DNA of 38,919 nucleotides from NCBI GenBank assembly GCA_035317605.1, contig DATHGT010000164.1, forward strand, positions 1 through 38,919. The letters run 5' to 3'. How positions within the stretch are numbered: position 1 is the first letter of the stretch; every line of letters begins with the position of its first letter. The translations under genes and the position numbers were made by a program. The notes below the pieces were generated by a model, which ran no database searches, was not told where the DNA came from, and worked only from the letters and a program-made list of their open reading frames with translations. The stretch is from DATHGT01 sp035317605. Lineage in GTDB: Bacteria > Methylomirabilota > Methylomirabilia > Rokubacteriales > CSP1-6. This document shows positions 32,936-38,919 of this stretch, piece by piece.

Positions 32936-33628
32936 ATGTTGATGTGGCCTCGACGACTGGTGCTTGTGCTTGCGGTGCCCCTGACGGCGGTGTTCCTGCT
33001 CGCTCCCGGTGCGCGCCACCCCGCGGCGCAAACTTCGGAGTGCGTGGTGATCGCGGATTTTGCGAAGAACAGGGTTGGGGAGTTTCCGGAGGATTGGCGG
33101 GCGCGGAAGGACGAGGGCAAGGGGGTGTATTCGGTGCGCGAGGAGGGGGCGTAGCGATTTCTCGCGGCGCTCTCTCGGGGGTCGGGGATTCAGGCGGCGA
33201 AGGAACGCGAGTGGGACCTCGCGGCGTACCCCATGCTCGTGTGGGAGTGGCGGCCGCGGGAGTTTCCGCGGGGAGCGGACGAGCGGGAGTCGGCGACCAA
33301 CGACAGCGCGCTCGCGGTGTACATGCTGGTGCCGCATTCGCGGATTCGTGGGCCGAAGGCCGTCAAGTACATCTGGAGCGAGAAGGTCCCCGTGGGGACC
33401 CACCTCACGTCCAACGTGGGGCTCACGCAGGTGCGGGTGCTGCGGAGCGGGGCGGCGGGGAAGGGCGAGTGGGCGGAAGAGCGCGTGAACGTGCTCGCGG
33501 ACTACAAGAAGCTCTTCAAGGAGTCGGAGACGCCGAAGCCCGCGGGCATCGCGGTGCTCACGGACTCCGACGACACCAAGTCCAGCGCCGCCGGCGACTA
33601 CGCCAACTTCCGCGCCTGTCGATCGTGA
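32936..33628 (+). pseudogene. DUF3047 protein interrupted by an amber codon
   Basis: Two open parts in the same frame are separated by one TAG (33152-33154). The first part (72 codons) has a signal peptide and CVVIADFAKNRVGEFPEDWRARKDEGKGVY; the second continues RFLAALSRGSGIQAAKEREWDLAAYPMLVWEWRPREFPRGADERES (given here only as landmarks) to FRACRS. Together they make a normal-length DUF3047 domain of about 230 residues. Everything after the stop still looks coding, so the mutation is recent, a sequencing error, or suppressed. Function of DUF3047 is unknown; it is usually exported. Confidence 0.75.
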
Positions 33629-33629
33629 C

Positions 33630-34211
33630 TCACGTCTTCGAGGACGGGTCCAGGGCAAGCTCGTAGAGGAGGGCGGCCCGCTGGATGAGGCTGGCCACGA
33701 CCTCGCCGTAGAAGTGGGTCATGCCGCTCACGCCCGTGTGTTTGAGCGCGAACGAGCCGCGACCGTCGAGGCCGACGTAGTCGCGGATGAAGTTGCGGTC
33801 GATGAGCGGCTTGACCCACGGATACGTTTCCTCGGTCAACTCGATGACGGTGGCGCCGCGCACTTTGCCGTCGGGGCCGAGGCCCACCGCGACGCGAACG
33901 GGGCCGTGAATCGTGTACTCGGTGAGGAACAGCACGGCGCCGACGAGGCGGCCCTGGTCGTCGCGGCCGAGGTAGAAGCGATAGAAGCTCTCGTCCGGGC
34001 TGGAGCCCGATCGCTGGGCCACGGCCCGGCGTTGCTCGGGTGTGAGCTTGACCTCGCGCACGAAGAAGCGCCGCGCGCCGCCCAGGAGCCCCACCACCGC
34101 GTCGCGGTCCGACACCAGCACGACCGGCGGGGTGACGTGGGCCAGAGCCGCGCTGGCCATCACACAGGCGAGCACGAGCGCGCCACACAGATTCCGCGTC
34201 GTGGATTTCAT
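33630..34211 (-). CDS. exported FMN-binding-domain protein
   Basis: A 193-residue protein with a signal peptide (to ALA-H) and an FMN-bind domain like that of NqrC/RnfG and NosR: TEYTIHGPVRVAVGLGPDGK, VRGATVIELTEETYPWVKPL and S162-G-M-T165 near the end, the position where these proteins bind FMN covalently through Thr. It would be a periplasmic electron carrier. Its ATG overlaps the stop of the upstream membrane-protein gene (ATGA). The longer frame to 34514 is a shadow of that gene. Confidence 0.8.
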   Translation of the reverse strand: MKSTTRNLCGALVLACVMASAALAHVTPPVVLVSDRDAVVGLLGGARRFFVREVKLTPEQRRAVAQRSGSSPDESFYRFYLGRDDQGRLVGAVLFLTEYTIHGPVRVAVGLGPDGKVRGATVIELTEETYPWVKPLIDRNFIRDYVGLDGRGSFALKHTGVSGMTHFYGEVVASLIQRAALLYELALDPSSKT

Positions 34212-34756
34212 GCCGTCGCCTCCCGCTTGAGCCAGAGCTCGTACAGCGACACGAACGTGATCAGCACGTAGCCGAGCGCGAAGAGCGTCCCGCCGACGAT
34301 GACGAGCACGCCGAACGACGGCGCGACGAAGCGCGTGAGCCACATGCCGCCGATGTCCACCAGCGTGCCCGCGAACGGCAGCGCGATCAGCAGCATCTTC
34401 GTCTTCTCGCCGATCGACGAGAACAGGAAGATGAGTCCGAGCAGCCCGGCGATCAGGGTCTGACCGAACAGGTGCGTGTGACTGGTCTGGATCAGCAGGG
34501 GCGTCCGGATCCACACGCGCGCGGTGTTACTGATGTCTCCGAGCGAGATTTCCTTTTCCGCGCTCGACTGTCCATGGCCCATGTGCGTCATCGGCATCTC
34601 GGGGGCCAGGCTCGACTGGACGTCGGCCGGCGTGAGGCCGATGGCGGTGGCCGCCTGGGCGAAGGCGGCCACCGCCCCGCATCCGATGCCGATCAGGAAG
34701 AGCGTGCAGAAGAGCTTGCCGCTCGGCGGCAGGCCGGACAGATGAATGCCGTACAT
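34208..34756 (-). CDS. four-helix membrane protein with paired histidines, unknown
   Basis: A 182-residue protein with about four membrane helices (15-36, 97-115, 121-142 and 148-174). Histidines occur as MTHMGHG (H58, H61) in the first extracytoplasmic loop and SHTHLFG (H93, H95) at the start of helix 2, positions that could bind haem or a metal. I do not recognise the family. The gene is coupled to the FMN-binding protein downstream and lies 17 bases after the porin gene, so a role in electron or metal transfer across the inner membrane is inferred. Confidence 0.7.
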   Translation of the reverse strand: MYGIHLSGLPPSGKLFCTLFLIGIGCGAVAAFAQAATAIGLTPADVQSSLAPEMPMTHMGHGQSSAEKEISLGDISNTARVWIRTPLLIQTSHTHLFGQTLIAGLLGLIFLFSSIGEKTKMLLIALPFAGTLVDIGGMWLTRFVAPSFGVLVIVGGTLFALGYVLITFVSLYELWLKREATA

Positions 34757-34773
34757 CGTCGTCCTCCCCTCGG

Positions 34774-36285
34774 CTAGTAGTTCACGACGAACTGGATGGT
34801 GAACTGATGGGCCGTCCGGTCCGCCTGTTGAACGAAGATATTGGGTGTGACGTCGGAGAACACGTGCTTGTTCGACGTGGTCAGCCGATACTCGAAGCGC
34901 ACGTCCACCCAGTCGAGCGGATGGCGGGTGCGGGCGTAGGCCAGGCCCACGGGACGGAGGTCGGGGACCAGGCGCGAGAGGTGCAGGATCGGCGTGACCG
35001 TCCACGACTGGAGGACCTGCTCGACGCCGGTGCGGGCGCCGTCGTAGTCGTTGAAGTAGCCGTAGCGGAACGACAGCCCCAGCCAGTCGGTCACGTCGTA
35101 GTGGGCGAGCGCGTAGAGACCCAGCCACCGCACGTCGCGATTGAAGACCGCGGGAGCCGGGTAGGGCACGCCGACCCGACGAAACGAGACGTCGCTCTCG
35201 CCGCCGTAGACGAGCTCCGCGGCCAGGAGCAGACGGGCCATGGGCGACCACGTCACGTCGGCGTCCACGATCCAGCGGGCGTTGTGATTCTGGTTGTCCT
35301 GCTCGGGTCCCCACCATCCGCCGATCCCGAAATTCAGGAGCTGGTTGCCGTGGAGCGGGGTGAACCCGATGCGGGCGCCGAAACTCTTGTCGCGGTTGTT
35401 GTCCTCGAACGGAGCTTCGACCGTCTCGTTCTCCCAGCGGTTGACGACCCAGCCGATCACGTCGAGCCACGGCGCGAACTGATAGGCGGCGGTCACGCCG
35501 GTCATGCTCTGGGGCCGGCCGAAGCGCTGCAGCTCGGACGTGGTGGCGGTGAGATTGAGCGCGGCGTCGTGCCGCTCGTAGCCGAACGGCGTGTCGAAGC
35601 GGCCGAAGGACACGGCCAGCCCGTTGCCGAGCGGCGCCACCGCGGTGACGTTGAACCGGTGGAGGCTGATCTCGGTCTCGATCGCCTCGGCCCCGAAGCG
35701 CTCGATGCACTCCCCTCCGGGCGACGGGCAGCCGAACGTGGGCCCGCCGTGCGCGTGACGATGACTGTGGCGCTCGATCTCGATGCTCGCTCCGGCCGAC
35801 AGCCAGGGGGCGAAGGTCTTGTAGGCGCCGACCGTGAACGAGTCGAAGCGGAAATCGGTCCGGCCGGGCTCCGACGTCACCGGGATGCCGCCGGCAAACT
35901 CGGGGACCATCTGGATCCGGTTGTTGTAGTTGAACGACCCCACGAAGAATCCGGACAACCGCAGCGTCCCGATCTCCGGCTTCGGCAGCCCGATCACCTC
36001 GAGCGGATGGCTCCGCTCGAGCAGGACCTCGCGCTCGCCGGGCCGCGGCGGCAGTTGCACCGCCGGCGCGGGCGGTGGAGCCGGCGCCTGGGCTGAGGGC
36101 GGAACGCTCGGGGGTGCCGGCGCCCGCTGGCTTTGCTCCAGCCGATTCAGCCGCTCCTGCAGCTTCTGGATCTCCTGACGCAACGCCTCGACTTCCGACG
36201 AAGCGGTTTGGCCCAGGGCGGAAGAGACCCACCAGGGACCGATGAGCAGCAGCACGATCGCGCACGCGCTCAGTCGACAGTGCAT
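34774..36285 (-). CDS. outer-membrane beta-barrel porin with coiled-coil N-terminus
   Basis: A 503-residue protein: signal peptide (to SALG-Q), a trimerising coiled coil (about 29-53, EVEALRQEIQKLQERLNRLE), a Pro/Ala linker (55-82) and a barrel of alternating strands ending in an aromatic-rich FTIQFVVNY, the usual C-terminus for outer-membrane proteins. An extracellular or periplasmic loop holds HSHRHAHGG (173-181) with C186 and C193, a clear potential metal site. It most resembles anion/OmpL-like porins. The ATG at 36285 is chosen because it starts the signal peptide; the frame runs open to 36393. Confidence 0.82.
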   Translation of the reverse strand: MHCRLSACAIVLLLIGPWWVSSALGQTASSEVEALRQEIQKLQERLNRLEQSQRAPAPPSVPPSAQAPAPPPAPAVQLPPRPGEREVLLERSHPLEVIGLPKPEIGTLRLSGFFVGSFNYNNRIQMVPEFAGGIPVTSEPGRTDFRFDSFTVGAYKTFAPWLSAGASIEIERHSHRHAHGGPTFGCPSPGGECIERFGAEAIETEISLHRFNVTAVAPLGNGLAVSFGRFDTPFGYERHDAALNLTATTSELQRFGRPQSMTGVTAAYQFAPWLDVIGWVVNRWENETVEAPFEDNNRDKSFGARIGFTPLHGNQLLNFGIGGWWGPEQDNQNHNARWIVDADVTWSPMARLLLAAELVYGGESDVSFRRVGVPYPAPAVFNRDVRWLGLYALAHYDVTDWLGLSFRYGYFNDYDGARTGVEQVLQSWTVTPILHLSRLVPDLRPVGLAYARTRHPLDWVDVRFEYRLTTSNKHVFSDVTPNIFVQQADRTAHQFTIQFVVNY

Positions 36286-36431
36286 CGTCGCCTCCCACAC
36301 GCATTTGTAGAGCGGGGGCTCGTCCCCCACCCGGGTTCGTGAGCAGGCACATTCCGCCTGGCCGCCGGCGTTCGCGGGACGTGGAGACACCACGCCCGTA
36401 GGCGGCGGTCAGATCGGAAACGACGCGGAGG

Positions 36432-36728
36432 TCAGACGGCGGGGGAGGGCGGTGCGCGGGGACCGTGGACGGACGGCGTCGGCCGCGCGAAGACGTCGGG
36501 CGCGGTCGGCGCGATCGCCAGCTCGAGGCCGGCGACGGGCACGAGGCTGATCGGGGCCACCGTGGTTCCCGCCGATCGCTCGGCGGTGGCGCTCGGCGCG
36601 CACTCGTTCTGCTTCTCGGCGTCGTGCTCGAAGAAGTGGTGAACGGTGTGCGGCGCCTGCCACACCAGGACGGCGGCGTACACGGCGGCCGCGAGCAGCG
36701 GGAGCAGAGGGCGACGCCTCGACGACAT
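36432..36728 (-). CDS. small exported His-rich protein, unknown
   Basis: A 98-residue protein with an N-terminal signal or anchor (about 7-23) followed by PHTVHHFFEHDAEKQNEC, a cluster of four His (27, 30, 31, 35), acidic residues and C43, which suggests metal binding. The rest is Ala/Pro-rich. It is the first gene of the operon with porin, membrane protein and FMN-binding protein, and has a palindrome over its -10. The 146 bases to the porin (36286-36431) contain hairpins (GGGGG-CTCGT-CCCCC) but no gene. Confidence 0.68.
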   Translation of the reverse strand: MSSRRRPLLPLLAAAVYAAVLVWQAPHTVHHFFEHDAEKQNECAPSATAERSAGTTVAPISLVPVAGLELAIAPTAPDVFARPTPSVHGPRAPPSPAV

Positions 36729-36732
36729 CGGT

Positions 36733-36753
36733 GGCAGGATTATAACTCCTGCC
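36733..36753 (-). promoter_or_regulatory. palindromic operator over the -10 of the His-rich operon
   Basis: GGCAGGA (36733-36739) and TCCTGCC (36747-36753) are perfect inverted arms. The 7-base centre and first arm contain TATAAT read on the minus strand (36739-36744). The predicted start is only about 4 bases before the ATG at 36728. A repressor bound here would block polymerase, so direct control, for instance by a metal sensor, is plausible. Confidence 0.55.
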
Positions 36754-36775
36754 CGCCTGTGCTAGCCTCGGCCCG

Positions 36776-37561
36776 ATGCTGGTTGGCGCTTTCGCGGTCG
36801 CTCACACGCCGCAGCTCCTCGCGCGTCCCGACACCGAGGACCGCGACCTCGTGCTGCGCGTCCATGCGGCGTTCGCGCGGGTGAAGCGCCGTCTCGCCGA
36901 GTTGCGGCCCGACGCGATCGCGATGATCGCGGGCGATCACATCGAGGCCTTCTTCCTGAGCGGCGTCCCGGCCTTCGCGGTGTACGCGGGCACCGAGTGC
37001 GCGGGAACGTTCGGCCACTACCGCTACCGCTTCCCGATCCACGAGCCGCTGGCGCGCGGAATCCTGGAGCAGGGGATCGAGCGTGGCTTCGACCTCTTCT
37101 ACACGCAGGACGCTCCGCTCGACTACGCGTTCTACGTTCCATTGCACTTCACGATGTCCTCGCCCGCCGTGCCCCTCGTCCCGCTGCACGTCAACGTCTA
37201 CCTGCCGCCCCAGCCGACCCCGCGCCGCTGCCACGACTGGGGAACGGCGCTCGGCGAGATCCTGCGCGCCCGTCCCGAGCGCATCGTGCTGATGGCCTCG
37301 GGCGGGATGTCGCACTACCCCGGCACCGACCGCTACGCGTCGCCCGATCTCGAGTGGGACCGGCGGACGCTGGAGCTTCTCACCGAGGGCCGCGGACGCG
37401 AGCTGGCCGCCGTCACCGGCGAGGAGCTGGACAAGGCCGGCAACGTCGAGCTGCGCACGTGGATCACCCTGCTCGGCGCCGTCGGCCCCGCGCGGGCCGA
37501 GGTCTACTGCTACGAACCGTCCTGGCACCACGGCAACGCGATCGCGGAGTGGCCCCTATGA
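36776..37561 (+). CDS. extradiol ring-cleavage dioxygenase, LigB-type large subunit
   Basis: A 261-residue class III extradiol dioxygenase. H10 (VAHTPQ) and H55 (AGDHIEAFF) are the likely Fe(II) His ligands; an acidic ligand lies near the C-terminus (GNVELRTW or YEPSWHHG). GGMSHYPG and the general LigB (PF02900-like) layout are present. It cleaves catecholic rings such as protocatechuate, with the small subunit encoded next. The actual substrate is not evident. The stop overlaps the ligA-like start (ATGA). Confidence 0.85.
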   Translation: MLVGAFAVAHTPQLLARPDTEDRDLVLRVHAAFARVKRRLAELRPDAIAMIAGDHIEAFFLSGVPAFAVYAGTECAGTFGHYRYRFPIHEPLARGILEQGIERGFDLFYTQDAPLDYAFYVPLHFTMSSPAVPLVPLHVNVYLPPQPTPRRCHDWGTALGEILRARPERIVLMASGGMSHYPGTDRYASPDLEWDRRTLELLTEGRGRELAAVTGEELDKAGNVELRTWITLLGAVGPARAEVYCYEPSWHHGNAIAEWPL

Positions 37562-37833
37562 ACGACCTCCACTACCGCTTCCCCCCCGCCAGCGCCTACC
37601 GCCTCAACCGCTGCCTCTTCGCCATGAAATCCGACCCCGAGTTTCTCTCTCGCTACCTGGCCGACCCGAAGACCGCCGCCGCCGAGATGAAGCTGAGCGA
37701 AGACGAATCGCGCGACCTCCTCGCCGCCAACCGCGACGCCATGGTCGCCCGCGGCGCCCACCCCTACCTAGTCTTCATGGCCTCCCTCCGCGTCCGCATG
37801 GAACGCGAGCCGTCCCAGTTCGAGTACTTCTAA
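37558..37833 (+). CDS. extradiol dioxygenase small subunit, LigA-like
   Basis: A 91-residue helical protein of the LigA family (AYRLNRCLFAMKSDPEFLSRYL, LLAANRDAMVARGAHPYLVFM), which caps the active site of LigB. Start ATG at 37558 overlaps the LigB stop. The TAA stop (37831-37833) lies inside the attC-like site that follows. Confidence 0.85.
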   Translation: MNDLHYRFPPASAYRLNRCLFAMKSDPEFLSRYLADPKTAAAEMKLSEDESRDLLAANRDAMVARGAHPYLVFMASLRVRMEREPSQFEYF

Positions 37834-37885
37834 CAATGGAGTTGAACGGCGGCGCCTCGCCGGCCGGTCCAGCGGCGTGTTAGGT
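37828..37885 (-). other. attC-like recombination site
   Basis: Read on the minus strand: R'' ACCTAAC (37885-37879, matches RYYYAAC), a 5-base spacer, L'' GCTGGAC (37873-37867), a 19-base GC-rich centre, L' GTTCAAC (37847-37841), a 6-base spacer and R' GTTAGAA (37834-37828, GTTRRRY except the last base). R''/R' pair over CTAACA/TGTTAG and L''/L' pair at 6 of 7 positions including one wobble. The box order and 5/6 spacing follow integron attC sites. The TAA of the low-GC gene lies in R''. No integrase is in the window. Confidence 0.55.
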
Positions 37886-38919
37886 GCACCGTATGCACTC
37901 CTCGTACAGACAATCTAGAACGCGTTCGAGTTTTGAGAAGTCGTAGGATCGGTCCCAATGCCGCAGATCCAGAAACCGCTTGGTGTGCGTCTCCTTAAGC
38001 TCTAGCGCTCCCTGATAGCGGTCGTGAGTCTTGTCGTAGGAGAGCCATCTGACAGTTGGCTCGTTCGGCCCCGCCAGATCGAGATAGCACTCGATCGCCG
38101 CAGCTCGTTGATTGATGTCTTCCCATGTTGTCCCGGCTGGGCCGATACACCGGAATTGGCTGAACTGAGGCAACGCCGGCAGTTGCAGGGCGCGAACGGA
38201 TGTCGGCAGCGACAACTGCCGGACTCGAGTGCAGTCTGTGGTTCCAACAGCATCGTTGTCGAAGATCGCGACCGTCTTGTTCTGCAAGCGAATCGCGGCT
38301 AAGCCCTGACAGAATCTATAAAGCCCTCCGGAGCCGGAGAAAGGATATGCATCCACATCAACAAAGCGGAAGAAATCGACGATGTCAGGACGAAGTATTT
38401 CTATCGCCTTGCGCAGGATCGCTGTGTCGGAAGTCCCTTCGGTAATCAGAAGGAACTGATCTCGATCGTCGAGGCCCTCGTACACGGCGTCCGCATCGAC
38501 CCAGCCGCCGTCAACCACATCGGCGTGACGCCATGTGAGTCGTCGTTTCAGATTTGTCGGGTTCTCCAGAAGCAGCCGAAGCACGATGTAAGGATGCAGG
38601 TTCTCGAAAAAATAGCCCGCGTCCCTCGTCTGCCACTGCGACAAGTTATGCTTCTTGTTGAACTCGGCCAAGCGGAAAATCTCAGGGACATATTCACCGA
38701 AGTCGAAGTACTCAGGAGGTTCCTCCGCGATGGGCACGCGATCCAGATCAACGCTGCTCACGACGTCAGCAAAGAACTGAAATGGGGGCGGCGGATCAGA
38801 GTGAGAGGCCATGGTCGCGACCAACTCGTCATACATTCGATGGACGTTCTCAAGAGAATAACCCAGAAGCTCAAGACGTCTTTTTACACTTCCTAAGTCG
38901 CGTACGAAGGCCTCTCTTG
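37880..38919 (-). CDS. HEPN/Toprim-type protein, N-terminus beyond the window
   Basis: At least 345 codons; the frame is open to the right edge (…LGYSLENVHRMYDELV upstream of the ATG at 38836), so the true start is outside. Counted from that ATG, residues 1-110 resemble a HEPN/Toprim-associated N-terminal domain (DAGYFFENLHPYIVLRLLLE), and 125-215 a Toprim fold: E133 in LLITEGTSD and D193/D195 in AIFDNDAVG. Such proteins are suspected nucleases in phage defence or toxin systems. Base composition is visibly lower in GC than all neighbours, a sign of transfer. It is followed by the attC-like site. Confidence 0.7.
   Translation of the reverse strand, partial: REAFVRDLGSVKRRLELLGYSLENVHRMYDELVATMASHSDPPPPFQFFADVVSSVDLDRVPIAEEPPEYFDFGEYVPEIFRLAEFNKKHNLSQWQTRDAGYFFENLHPYIVLRLLLENPTNLKRRLTWRHADVVDGGWVDADAVYEGLDDRDQFLLITEGTSDTAILRKAIEILRPDIVDFFRFVDVDAYPFSGSGGLYRFCQGLAAIRLQNKTVAIFDNDAVGTTDCTRVRQLSLPTSVRALQLPALPQFSQFRCIGPAGTTWEDINQRAAAIECYLDLAGPNEPTVRWLSYDKTHDRYQGALELKETHTKRFLDLRHWDRSYDFSKLERVLDCLYEECIRCT

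Noticed and set aside
36286..36431. Metal riboswitch in the leader of the porin gene
   Set aside because: GC-rich hairpins are present but no known riboswitch core could be recognised by eye.

Overview
The window is high-GC DNA from a Gram-negative (diderm) bacterium. It holds a complete tol-pal operon, two lipoprotein-type envelope proteins, a beta-barrel porin and secreted cytochrome c, cupredoxin and CuZn-SOD. The mix of LLM flavin oxidoreductase, CoxD/CoxE-like pair, DUF3047, LigAB dioxygenase and long GC-rich hairpin repeats fits an uncultivated soil or sediment lineage such as Candidatus Rokubacteria or a relative. That placement is inference from gene content, not a database result.

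Layout. 1-1172: the end of kdpD, kdpE and a small membrane protein. 1194-6277: a four-gene ABC/Gld-like operon (ATPase, permease, GldG-like protein, DUF4340). 6278-8363: three copies of a ~163-bp hairpin (MITE-like) repeat around a kynurenine-formamidase-like hydrolase and an orphan VapB/FitA-type antitoxin. 8364-12684: a diiron ferritin-like oxygenase, a metallo-beta-lactamase hydrolase, a pteridine-reductase-like SDR, a DUF502 membrane protein, an alpha/beta hydrolase and an orphan zinc-finger anti-sigma protein. 12699-17764: tolQ-tolR-tolA-tolB-pal-cpoB on the minus strand. 17900-21456: a LolA-like exported protein, an MPG-type DNA glycosylase, a CgeB-like glycosyltransferase and a dihydroorotate-dehydrogenase-like enzyme. 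21628-25371: an LLM oxidoreductase, an exported cyclase-family hydrolase and a double-length ThyX-like protein. 25420-28271: an overlapping minus-strand operon of M20 amidohydrolase, cupredoxin, dihaem cytochrome c and SodC. 28371-30103: an XRE regulator with an AT-hook-like tail, tRNA-Arg(TCG) and two single-domain receivers, one carrying Glu where the phosphoacceptor Asp should be. 30259-32577: a MoxR/CoxD-like ATPase and a CoxE-like VWA protein. 32634-32786: a second, unrelated hairpin element. 32936-33628: DUF3047 interrupted by an in-frame amber codon. 33630-36728: a probable metal or redox envelope operon (small His-rich protein, porin with a His/Cys loop, four-helix membrane protein, FMN-binding protein). 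36776-37833: a LigB/LigA extradiol dioxygenase. 37880-38919: a lower-GC HEPN/Toprim-type gene open to the right edge.

The most interesting signal is at the right edge. The 58 bp between ligA and the HEPN/Toprim-like gene (37828-37885) have the R''-5-L''...L'-6-R' layout of an integron attC site. The stop codon of the low-GC gene lies inside the R'' box, as is common in gene cassettes. This suggests a defence-like gene cassette inserted directly behind ligA. Other leads are the MITE-like repeat family, the palindromic operator over the -10 of the metal/redox operon, the Asp-to-Glu receiver next to an intact paralogue, a leaderless-looking GTG gene, and two genes whose conserved N-termini lie upstream of any canonical start codon.
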